From: Croceimicrobium sp965656185
Lineage (GTDB): Bacteria > Bacteroidota > Bacteroidia > Flavobacteriales > Schleiferiaceae
Assembly: GCA_965656185.1 (NCBI GenBank)
Contig: CBFHJH010000006.1
Location: forward strand, 1-64,000
Direction of reading: 5' to 3'
Length of the DNA: 64,000 nucleotides
The translations under genes were made by a program, and so were the position numbers. Below are positions 33,827 through 41,536 of this stretch, piece after piece (within the stretch, counting starts at the first letter, position 1; the number at the start of each line of letters is the position of its first letter). The notes under the pieces are model-generated. The model saw only the letters and a list, made by a program, of their open reading frames with translations. It was not told the origin of the DNA and ran no database searches.

Positions 33827-35737
33827 ATGATTCATAAAGTGCAAAAGATTTTTGTGATGCTGGGCTTGTTTTTAGGCTCCTTGGGGATACTAAAAGCAAA
33901 TGAAGAAAATGCACGTATGATGGTCCATTTGCTCGATTACATAGCGGTGGACTATTCCATGGCGGTAAACAATGGCACTGTAATTAGTACGGCTGAGTAC
34001 AGTGAAATGCAGGAGTTTGTGAATACCATTGAAAGTATGGGTGAAGAGGCACCCGCACAAGTTCGCTCCGATATCAAACTCCTCAAGCAATTAATTGCAG
34101 ACAAAGCGAACCGTGACAAGGTCAGTTCCGTATCCAATTCTATCAAGCAAAAGATCATTAGTTCCTATAATATGGCCATCGCCCCAAAACGCTGGCCTAG
34201 TCTCGATAATGGTCGACAGTTATATGCCCTACATTGTAAGACCTGCCACGGCGAAAATGGTGAAGGAAATGGCGTACTTGCCCAAGGTTTAGACCCTGCT
34301 CCCACCAATTTTCACGCCCCCGATAAAGCGAATGGTCTCTCTCCTTTTCAGGCCTATAATACGATCCGTCTGGGGGTAGACAACACCACCATGCGCGCTT
34401 TCGATGAGCTTAATGATGATGAAGTTTGGGATCTAGCCTTTTACGTGATGAGCCTTCCGCACACCGCTAAGAAAATAGATCTCGACAAACAAGAAATTGC
34501 CTTCGATATCAATTTAGAAGATCTTGCCTCCCTTAGTAATGACAAGCTTCGTGAAAAATACGCCCTAGCCGAAGGACAGAATGAAATTATTTCTGCCTTG
34601 CGTTTATTCCCTCGAGAAATTAGCGAACGAAGCGAAGGAGATTATCTCCAAAAAGCAGTTCATCTTTTGGAAGAAGCTGAAGTGGCTTACGCCGAAGGGG
34701 ATATCCGCAAAGCCCGCACCCTAGCGCTTACCGCCTATTTAGAAGGGGTAGAACCCGTAGAAATTCAGTTACGCGCCAATGACGCCAGTTTTTCTGCTCA
34801 ACTGGAAGGACAATTAGCCAAAGTTCGCAGCGGCATTGAAGGCGGGAAAGAACTCGCTCTGGTTAGCGCGGAGATAGAAGAAAGTATCAGCATGATCCGC
34901 CAAGCCAAAGAAAAATTACGCGATAAAACTTTTTCTGCTTGGATGGCCTTTTTACTCTCTGCCTCCATTATTCTGCGCGAAGGTCTCGAAGCCTTTTTAG
35001 TGGTGGTAACCATTCTCAGTATTATCCGAGCGATCAACCTCCCAAAAGCCAAGGCCTACGTTCACACTGGCTGGGTTTCTGCCATTGCGGTTGGATTTTT
35101 AATGTGGTTGGCCGCGGGCAGCCTCTTTACTTTTACCGGTTCTCAGCGCGAGCTAATGGAAGGTCTAGTAGCCCTTTTTGCCGTAGGCGTTCTACTTTAT
35201 GTTGGTTTCTGGATGCATAGTAAGGCAGAAGCTGGAAAATGGCAGGCCTACGTTAAAGGTAAAATTCAGAATTTAGCCCGTACCGAAAACATGGTTGGTC
35301 TTGCCTTCCTGTCTTTCCTGGTAGTATTCCGTGAAGCATTTGAATCTGTTTTGTTCTTATCCGCTTTAAGCATTGAAGTAGGTGATAGTCAACAAGCCGC
35401 TTTTGGCAGTGGGATCGTATTTGCGTTTTTGTTACTTATTGTGATCAGCGTTTTAATGATGCGCTATTCTAAAAAGTTACCTATCGCCAAGCTCTTCAAA
35501 TATTCGGCCATTGTAATTTCCGCTTTAGCCGTAGTGCTAACCGGTAAAGGGTTGAACGCCATTCAAGAAGCTGGCAATATTAGTATTTCAGTTTTACCAG
35601 TAGATTTTCGTTTCGATGCCTTTGGAGTTTACCCTACTTGGGAAACGCTTTTGGGTCAGCTCTTGATCTTGATCCTCGTTTTCATCCTTTGGAATATTGG
35701 CAACCGCAGTTTAAGTGTTAAAAGCAGCACCGCCTAA
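33827..35737 (+). CDS. cytochrome c domain fused to FTR1-family iron permease
   Basis: 636 residues. A signal or anchor lies at 1-24, a helical region at about 25-115, then a class I cytochrome c domain with heme site CKTCH (C137-H141) and a likely methionine ligand around TTMRAFDEL (M189). A periplasmic helical stretch (about 230-365) with two Glu-rich segments follows. The C-terminal 260 residues hold seven TM helices with the two REXXE iron motifs, REGLE (384-388) and REAFE (502-506). In yeast and EfeU-type systems these motifs carry Fe3+ through the membrane after oxidation of Fe2+. The fused heme domain could do that oxidation; this is inferred. Confidence 0.9.
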   Translation: MIHKVQKIFVMLGLFLGSLGILKANEENARMMVHLLDYIAVDYSMAVNNGTVISTAEYSEMQEFVNTIESMGEEAPAQVRSDIKLLKQLIADKANRDKVSSVSNSIKQKIISSYNMAIAPKRWPSLDNGRQLYALHCKTCHGENGEGNGVLAQGLDPAPTNFHAPDKANGLSPFQAYNTIRLGVDNTTMRAFDELNDDEVWDLAFYVMSLPHTAKKIDLDKQEIAFDINLEDLASLSNDKLREKYALAEGQNEIISALRLFPREISERSEGDYLQKAVHLLEEAEVAYAEGDIRKARTLALTAYLEGVEPVEIQLRANDASFSAQLEGQLAKVRSGIEGGKELALVSAEIEESISMIRQAKEKLRDKTFSAWMAFLLSASIILREGLEAFLVVVTILSIIRAINLPKAKAYVHTGWVSAIAVGFLMWLAAGSLFTFTGSQRELMEGLVALFAVGVLLYVGFWMHSKAEAGKWQAYVKGKIQNLARTENMVGLAFLSFLVVFREAFESVLFLSALSIEVGDSQQAAFGSGIVFAFLLLIVISVLMMRYSKKLPIAKLFKYSAIVISALAVVLTGKGLNAIQEAGNISISVLPVDFRFDAFGVYPTWETLLGQLLILILVFILWNIGNRSLSVKSSTA

Positions 35738-35785
35738 AAGAGGTACTATTATTGGATATATCTTCGTTCATTCTAAAAACGAATT

Positions 35786-37354
35786 ATGTCTAAAGTGCTC
35801 TTTTTGGTCCTTTTTTCCTTTGCCTTATCGGCTGAAGGACCTTTAAAAATAAACTCGCAACTTAAGGAAGTACGCGTTTATCAACCTGGTGCCAGTCTTT
35901 ACCGAGAGGCTAATCTCAAACTGTCGGCCGGCAAGCATCAATTGCTCTTTACCGATCTGTCTATTGGTCTAGATCCCAATAGTATTCAGCTGTTTAGCGA
36001 AGGTGATCTAGAAATACTTTCCTTCGAGTTAATCCAACAAAAATTCGAAGACCGAAGCAAGCCAGCAGCGTATTTAGCCATAGAAGCAGAAATCGATGCG
36101 CTGAAAAATAGATTAAACGCTCTAGCTACAGAAGAAAGAGTTATTAAAGCGGAAAATGAATTGCTCGCCGAAAACCGAAAGCTTGGTGGCAATTCAGGCT
36201 ACAGCCTACAAGAGTTGAAAGCTATTTCGCTCTATGTAAAAGAACGTACCAAGGCTAACCTCGACCAGTTTAATAAACTGCAAATCCGGAAAAAGGAACT
36301 GCAAAAAGAACTAGAGCAAAGAGAAGCTACCTTGCAAGAAGTACTCAGAAAATTCAACCTTTTAGGCAGCGCTATCCTAGTTCATGTTTCTGCTCCGCAA
36401 ACCATAAATACTACCATTGGCCTAGCCTATTCGTATCACAGCAATGTGAACTGGCAGGCTGTATATCGCTTAAAATTCGAGTCCTTGGATGCTAAGCTGG
36501 AACTGCAACAGTTTGCAAGGATCAATCAGTATACCGGAGAAGATTGGGAAAATGTTAAACTAACCCTTAGTACCGGTAGTCCTTCTAGTGAAAATCAATT
36601 ACCCAGCCTAAGCACAAAGTTCATTCACCTTTACAGCCTTACCAAGCCTATAGCCTACTCAGATGGTGTAGGTGCACAAGGCACTAGTGCACCAGAACCG
36701 GCTATGCTCAAAGAAAGCAAACTAGCCAATAGAGCGCCCACTCCAACCGAAATGGAAACCCGCCTCGACTATGTGATCGATGGATTATACAGCTTGGCCA
36801 GCGAAAAGGAAGAGCGTTTCCCCCTAAGAACTCTAGAACTAAATGCCAGTTACCAGTACGAAACAGTGCCTAAACTCAATGAGGCGGTCTTCTTAACTGC
36901 TTCGGTTAAGGATTATGAACAATACCAATTAATTCCCGGAAGTATTGACATCTTTAATCAAGGTGCTTACACGGGACGCGTATACAGTAATTTTGAAGAC
37001 CTAACCAAAGGTCTCAAGTTCAGCTTAGGTAAAGACCGAAGTTTTAAGGTAGAGCACGAACGGATCTTTAAAGAAGAAAGGGAGTCGCTTTTTGGTGGCA
37101 CCAAAGAGGAGGAATACCATTATCGCATCAGCGTAAAGCATTCTAAAAGTCGATCCATCAAAATTAAAATACTGGATCAAATTCCGATTAGCACCCACGA
37201 AAAATTAAAGGTTGATCTCCTTGAAGCAGCGGGAGGAAAGCTTGATCTAGAAACCGGGCTTCTACGCTGGGAAGTTGAAATAGCCCCCAACAATCCTCAG
37301 CAACTGGATTTTAAATACAAGCTCAAATATCCCAGTGATAAGAGGATTCGTTAA
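35786..37354 (+). CDS. DUF4139 (mucoidy inhibitor MuiA-like) secreted protein
   Basis: 522 residues. A short signal peptide (1-16, FLVLFSFALSAEG) is followed by a DUF4140-like strand block (KEVRVYQPGASLYREANLKL), a coiled coil (about 90-190) and the DUF4139 beta-rich region (about 205-520) that includes LAYSYHSNVNWQAVYRL and GEDWENVKLTLSTGSP. Several members are annotated as mucoidy inhibitor A, but the molecular role is unknown. It follows the FTR1 gene after 48 bp and touches the convergent cupin gene. Confidence 0.82.
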   Translation: MSKVLFLVLFSFALSAEGPLKINSQLKEVRVYQPGASLYREANLKLSAGKHQLLFTDLSIGLDPNSIQLFSEGDLEILSFELIQQKFEDRSKPAAYLAIEAEIDALKNRLNALATEERVIKAENELLAENRKLGGNSGYSLQELKAISLYVKERTKANLDQFNKLQIRKKELQKELEQREATLQEVLRKFNLLGSAILVHVSAPQTINTTIGLAYSYHSNVNWQAVYRLKFESLDAKLELQQFARINQYTGEDWENVKLTLSTGSPSSENQLPSLSTKFIHLYSLTKPIAYSDGVGAQGTSAPEPAMLKESKLANRAPTPTEMETRLDYVIDGLYSLASEKEERFPLRTLELNASYQYETVPKLNEAVFLTASVKDYEQYQLIPGSIDIFNQGAYTGRVYSNFEDLTKGLKFSLGKDRSFKVEHERIFKEERESLFGGTKEEEYHYRISVKHSKSRSIKIKILDQIPISTHEKLKVDLLEAAGGKLDLETGLLRWEVEIAPNNPQQLDFKYKLKYPSDKRIR

Positions 37355-37906
37355 CTAGGGGTATTTGGTGTCGGCCGCGTGTTCGGCAAGGGAATTAAAC
37401 TCTATGAACACACAATCGGTTAGGGCTTCCAGTCGGTGAAATACTAATTTATTGATATGGATCTGAGCTGGAGCTTCAACGATATGTTCTTGATCGATAT
37501 CAGTGCTGTCTAGGCTCTTTAAGGATAGTTTNNNNNNNNNNNNNNNNNNNNNNNNNNNNNNNNNNNNNNNNNNNNNNNNNNNNNNNNNNNNNNNNNNNNN
37601 NNNNNNNNNNNNNNNNNNNNNNNNNNNNNNGATATGGATCTGAGCTGGAGCTTCAACGATATGTTCTTGATCGATATCAGTGCTGTCTAGGCTCTTTAAG
37701 GATAGTTTCTTTCCTTGAATCAATACTAGTTCTTCTGGATCCTTAGCCGCACTATTCCCATCATGCCAATGATTACCGCTTATACTACCCTTTGCCCGAA
37801 AGGCTAATATTCTTCCCGAAGAAGGAGAAATGGAACTAAACTCAAAAGTCTGAGCTTGCTCCTTTTGAGCGATCGTTTTTAGGGCGCTAATTTTTACTAA
37901 TTCCAT
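37355..37906 (-). CDS. small cupin-type protein, duplicated by an assembly artefact
   Basis: As written the frame encodes 183 residues including 33 unknown, but 26 residues (78 bases) occur twice, once on each side of the N run. After removing 37532-37708 (59 codons) a 124-residue protein remains. Its motifs (ISGNHWHDGN, a Glu about 10 residues later and VFHRLEALTD with the last histidine) fit the metal-binding cupin fold of sugar epimerase/ketoisomerase relatives (WxcM or Cap5F-C type). The substrate is unknown. It is convergent with the DUF4139 gene and divergent from amaB. Confidence 0.72.
   Translation of the reverse strand: MELVKISALKTIAQKEQAQTFEFSSISPSSGRILAFRAKGSISGNHWHDGNSAAKDPEELVLIQGKKLSLKSLDSTDIDQEHIVEAPAQIHIXXXXXXXXXXXXXXXXXXXXXXXXXXXXXXXXXKLSLKSLDSTDIDQEHIVEAPAQIHINKLVFHRLEALTDCVFIEFNSLAEHAADTKYP
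37454..37708. repeat. 78-bp exact duplication around an assembly gap
   Basis: 37454-37531 and 37631-37708 are identical by eye over 78 bases and lie directly on either side of the 99 N (37532-37630). This is the mark of two overlapping contig ends that were joined without merging, not a real repeat. Confidence 0.92.
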
Positions 37907-37977
37907 CCTACTAAAGTCGGAAGCTTCACCTAAAAATCATTCATGAAAGCTTAAATTCGTACCATAAAATATTTTTC

Positions 37978-39201
37978 ATGAACCTCTCAGAAATTCAAGA
38001 AATCCTAAAAGAATTAGGTGTTAAAGATCTAAATCATGGCTCTTCTACCGGAAAAGACTTTTTTGGTGATGGTCCTTTGATCGATTCGCACACCCCTATT
38101 GACGGACAAAAAATAGCCTCGGTAAGGGAGACCACTCGACCCGAATACGATCGCATCGTGGAAACTAGCCAGGCTGCATTCAAAGAATGGCGAATGGTTC
38201 CGGCTCCTCAGCGTGGCGAGATCGTGCGACAATACGGCAATAAATTGCGCGAAAAGAAGGATGCTTTAGGCAAATTAGTTTCCCTAGAGATGGGAAAATC
38301 GCTTCAAGAAGGTTGGGGTGAAGTACAAGAAATGATCGATATCTGCGACTTTGCCGTTGGTCTTTCGCGTCAGCTCTACGGACTAACCATGCACTCCGAA
38401 CGTCCTTTGCACCGTATGTACGAGCAATGGCATCCTATAGGTAGCGTAGGTATAATTTCCGCCTTCAATTTCCCAGTTGCTGTTTGGTGTTGGAACTCGG
38501 CTATCGCCTGGGTTTGCGGTGATGTAACCATTTGGAAACCCTCCGAGAAAGTTCCCTTGTGCTCGATCGCCTGTCAAAATATTTTCAATGAAGTACTGGA
38601 AGAAAATGGCCTACCAGAAGGTATTTCGAATATCATCAATGGTGGGGTAGAAGTAGGAGAATGGCTTACCCAAGACAAGCGCTTGCCTCTAATTTCAGCT
38701 ACCGGCTCTATTCGTATGGGACGCATCGTTGGTAAGACCGTAGCCGAACGCTTGGGTCGTACTATCTTAGAGTTAGGCGGTAACAATGCTATTATCATTA
38801 CCGAGAATGCGGATATCGAATCAACTTTAGTTGGAGCTGTATTTGGCGCAGTAGGAACAGCCGGACAACGTTGTACCTCAACCCGTCGCTTGATCATTCA
38901 TGAGAACATTTACGATCAAGTNNNNNNNNNNNNNNNNNNNNNNNNNNNNNNNNNNNNNNNNNNNNNNNNNNNNNNNNNNNNNNNNNNNNNNNNNNNNNNN
39001 NNNNNNNNNNNNNNNNNNNNCAATGTCAATATCGGTACCAGTGGTGCTGAAATAGGCGGTGCTTTTGGTGGAGAGAAAGATACCGGTGGTGGCCGTGAAT
39101 CTGGCTCGGATGCGTGGAAAGCTTACATGCGTAGGCAAACCACTACCATTAATTATTCCAAAGAGTTACCCTTGGCTCAAGGAATCAAATTCGATCTTTA
39201 A
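37978..39201 (+). CDS. amaB: aldehyde dehydrogenase family 7 (L-aminoadipate-semialdehyde dehydrogenase type), with gap
   Basis: The first 314 and the last 59 residues are visible. The catalytic glutamate E265 (LELGGNN) and cysteine C299 (GQRCTSTRR) are in place, as are the NAD-binding segments FNFPVAVW and WKPSEKVPL. The C-terminal block NIGTSGAEIGGAFGGEKDTGGGRESGSDAWKAYMRRQT is diagnostic of ALDH7 (AmaB/antiquitin), which oxidises aminoadipate semialdehyde in lysine breakdown. Family members have about 510 residues, so about 140 residues (some 420-440 bp) are missing in a gap shown as 99 N. The gene is likely intact in the genome. It overlaps the convergent DUF2490 gene by 17 bp. Confidence 0.9.
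   Translation: MNLSEIQEILKELGVKDLNHGSSTGKDFFGDGPLIDSHTPIDGQKIASVRETTRPEYDRIVETSQAAFKEWRMVPAPQRGEIVRQYGNKLREKKDALGKLVSLEMGKSLQEGWGEVQEMIDICDFAVGLSRQLYGLTMHSERPLHRMYEQWHPIGSVGIISAFNFPVAVWCWNSAIAWVCGDVTIWKPSEKVPLCSIACQNIFNEVLEENGLPEGISNIINGGVEVGEWLTQDKRLPLISATGSIRMGRIVGKTVAERLGRTILELGGNNAIIITENADIESTLVGAVFGAVGTAGQRCTSTRRLIIHENIYDQXXXXXXXXXXXXXXXXXXXXXXXXXXXXXXXXXXNVNIGTSGAEIGGAFGGEKDTGGGRESGSDAWKAYMRRQTTTINYSKELPLAQGIKFDL
38922..39020. other. assembly gap (99 N) in amaB, undersized
   Basis: Comparison with the ALDH7 family length suggests that roughly four times as much sequence is missing as the N run shows. Confidence 0.95.
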
Positions 39202-39934
39202 ATTCTAGATCATAATTTACCGTAAACCGCAGTATGTGCCGATTGTAATATTCGGTACCGCTGCGGTTTTTTTGGTACCAGTGGATGTAATCCAATTCTG
39301 TGCTTAAACTTTCGTTCCACTGATAGGCCAAGCCTGCGGTAATTCGATTTTGATCAAAAACTTGATAGTTGCGATTGGCCGCCCAATTAAGGTGCAATTC
39401 CTCGGCTAAGACCATGGCAAAACCATTTCCTAAGGATCGGTGATAGGACCATTCATTTCGCAATCGCATAGTAAAAGGTGCGTAGTTCAGTCTCCCGTCG
39501 AGCGGATCCCGATCGAACAATCGGTATTCATTAAGTAAGCGCCAATGCAAGGATGCTTTTTTGGTAGGATAGATGTAGTGCACTGCGGTACCAATTCGTT
39601 GTTCATTAACTGCTTCGGTAACCGGAATATCGGCCGTTTGGGGACTAGCAATGGTAAAATTGAGGTAAGATAGATAAGCCTTCCAACGGGGATTGAATTT
39701 ATGATGCAGTTGAATTTCTGGCAAAACTCTTTGATGAGCGCGATCTGGCCCTAAAAAACGCCGTTCTTCCAATTGAAAAACCACATTCCAATCCGACTGC
39801 CACTCTACCTTGGATTTAAACCTCAACCAGTAAAGTCCATCGTTAAATTGACTCTGCGCTACGATTGGAACGCTACTAAATAATAACAAGCTACCGAGAA
39901 AGAAGAAATGAAAAGAATGCTTGCTTAAAAACAT
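39185..39934 (-). CDS. DUF2490 family outer-membrane-like protein
   Basis: About 249 residues from the ATG at 39934. An upstream ATG at 40012 would bury the signal peptide (FLSKHSFHFFFLGSLLLFSS, then VPIVAQ) and overlap the next gene. The mature part alternates short amphipathic strands (RVLPEIQLHHKFNPRWKAYLSYLN, LHWRLLNEYRLFDRD, RLRNEWSYHRSL, ELDYIHWYQKN) and ends in an aromatic strand, as in a beta-barrel. This matches DUF2490, of unknown function. The last 17 bp overlap amaB on the opposite strand. Confidence 0.8.
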   Translation of the reverse strand: MFLSKHSFHFFFLGSLLLFSSVPIVAQSQFNDGLYWLRFKSKVEWQSDWNVVFQLEERRFLGPDRAHQRVLPEIQLHHKFNPRWKAYLSYLNFTIASPQTADIPVTEAVNEQRIGTAVHYIYPTKKASLHWRLLNEYRLFDRDPLDGRLNYAPFTMRLRNEWSYHRSLGNGFAMVLAEELHLNWAANRNYQVFDQNRITAGLAYQWNESLSTELDYIHWYQKNRSGTEYYNRHILRFTVNYDLEFKDRI

Positions 39935-39937
39935 AAT

Positions 39938-39945
39938 TATCTTTG
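39938..39945 (+). promoter_or_regulatory. -7 promoter element for the VIT1-family gene
   Basis: TATCTTTG, an exact TAnnTTTG match, 18 bp before the ATG at 39964, in the 29-bp spacer between the divergent DUF2490 and VIT1 genes. Confidence 0.6.
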
Positions 39946-39963
39946 AAAGAATAGAATAAGAAT

Positions 39964-40707
39964 ATGAGCCAACCTTCGCAAGAACAGCGACATCACGGAA
40001 GCAAATATCCAATAATCAATCGTTTCCAAGAATATTTAGGTGAATTCGTTTACGGCGGTATCGATGGTAGTGTTACCACTTTTGCCGTTGTTGCTGGTGC
40101 TGCCGGTGCTGCTTTAGAAAGTCAAGTAGTGATTATTTTAGGTTTTGCAAACCTAATAGCCGATGGCTTTGCCATGAGTGTGGGAAGTTACTTATCCACA
40201 AAAAGTGAAAAGGAAAACTATCGGAAACACGAAAAAATAGAATATTGGGAAGTAGATAATTTACCGGAAAAAGAGAAAGAGGAGATTCGGGATATCTATC
40301 GTGCAAAAGGATTTGAAGGAGAAATTCTGGAAGAAATTGTTGCTACTATTACCGCCGACAAAGATCGTTGGGTTGATGTAATGATGAAAGAGGAACTGGA
40401 AATGAGTGAAGAAACCAAATCTCCTTTAGCTATGGGAGGGGTTACCTTTTTAAGCTTCTTACTATTTGGCTTTATTCCTTTACTCGTCTTTGTTTTAGAC
40501 TATTTCGATTTAATGGAAGATAAAGACCAATTATTCCTTTATTCCTCAGCCATGACCGGCTTTGTATTCATGATCATTGGCTATCTCAAGGCCTTGGTTA
40601 ACCAAACGCCTATACTGAGAAGTATCCTAGAAACCTTCTTCCTGGGAGCGGCTGCAGCTACTCTAGCTTACCTTGTGGGTGATGTTTTAGAAGGAATGTT
40701 CTTATAA
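39964..40707 (+). CDS. VIT1/CCC1 family Fe2+/Mn2+ transporter
   Basis: 247 residues with five TM helices: two in the first 80 residues, then a cytoplasmic charged helix pair (about 85-155, with the metal-binding-type run of Glu residues EKEKEEIRDIYRAKGF...), then three more. The opening EFVYGGIDGSVTTFAVVAGAAGA and the DGFAMSVGSYLSTKSE segment are VIT1/CCC1 signatures; the conserved Asp and Met line the metal path. Known family members move Fe2+ or Mn2+ out of the cytoplasm. It lies 6 kb from the cytochrome c-FTR1 gene, so the region holds both an uptake and an export candidate for iron. Confidence 0.9.
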   Translation: MSQPSQEQRHHGSKYPIINRFQEYLGEFVYGGIDGSVTTFAVVAGAAGAALESQVVIILGFANLIADGFAMSVGSYLSTKSEKENYRKHEKIEYWEVDNLPEKEKEEIRDIYRAKGFEGEILEEIVATITADKDRWVDVMMKEELEMSEETKSPLAMGGVTFLSFLLFGFIPLLVFVLDYFDLMEDKDQLFLYSSAMTGFVFMIIGYLKALVNQTPILRSILETFFLGAAAATLAYLVGDVLEGMFL

Positions 40708-40738
40708 ACCTCTTTAAGGCCTTCTTGTTAGGGATAAC

Positions 40739-41536
40739 ATGCAAACACGAAGTTGGGTCCTTACCATTCTAAACTTTCTTGGTTTAGCAGGGGTAATTGT
40801 AATCAATTACTTAGCCGTTAGTTTACCTATAAATGGCATGACTACCGGTGAGCTCTCGGAGCTATACCCAAACTTATTTGTTCCAGCGGGTTTTACTTTT
40901 TCGATCTGGGGTATTATCTACTTCATGTTGATCCTTTGGTGGTTCTATCAATTCTGGTATACCCTCCAAAAAAGGACGGCCAAGATTTTAGGACAACGCT
41001 TAGTGGGTCTCTGGTTTGTGATTTCGTGTATCCTTAATGGGAGCTGGATATTCACATGGCATTATAAATTACCTGCCATTTCCCTCATAATCATGCTAGG
41101 TATACTTTACAGCCTAATCCAGATCTATCGAAATTTGGGCATTGGTTTACGCGAAACAAGTCATACCGAACGCTTTTTCATGCATGTCCCTTTTAGCTTA
41201 TACCTGGGATGGATCAGCGTAGCCACCATTGCCAACTTCACCGCAGTTCTGGTTAATTATGATTTTTCGGGTTGGGGTTTACCCGATAGCTTTTATGCGG
41301 CAATTATGATATTAGTAGCTGGATTGTTGGCCTTATTCTTTCTCAATTACAATGTAGATCTCTTTTACACCGCGGTAATGATCTGGGCTAATTTTGGGAT
41401 TTTCTACAAGCAATACTTTCAGAAGGATGCCATGGAACCCATGGTGTACACCGCTGCTTTATCGGTCATTCTACTGCTAACGATAAAATATTTTCAGCTG
41501 CGCAGGAAAACACCCAAGACCAGGGCTTATTGGTAA
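40739..41536 (+). CDS. TspO/MBR-related tryptophan-rich membrane protein
   Basis: 265 residues with about eight TM helices. The NLFVPAGFTFSIWGIIYFMLI block, NGSWIFTWHY and LYLGWISVATIANFTAVL are those of the long TspO/MBR-like family seen in Bacteroidota (ordinary TspO has about 160 residues and five helices). It may bind tetrapyrroles or be a transporter; the ligand is unknown. It lies 31 bp after the VIT1 gene and overlaps the convergent histidine kinase gene by 10 bp. Confidence 0.75.
   Translation: MQTRSWVLTILNFLGLAGVIVINYLAVSLPINGMTTGELSELYPNLFVPAGFTFSIWGIIYFMLILWWFYQFWYTLQKRTAKILGQRLVGLWFVISCILNGSWIFTWHYKLPAISLIIMLGILYSLIQIYRNLGIGLRETSHTERFFMHVPFSLYLGWISVATIANFTAVLVNYDFSGWGLPDSFYAAIMILVAGLLALFFLNYNVDLFYTAVMIWANFGIFYKQYFQKDAMEPMVYTAALSVILLLTIKYFQLRRKTPKTRAYW

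Noticed and set aside
37454..37708. Real internal duplication in the cupin protein
   Set aside because: Exact identity and abutment to the N run on both sides indicate unmerged contig ends.
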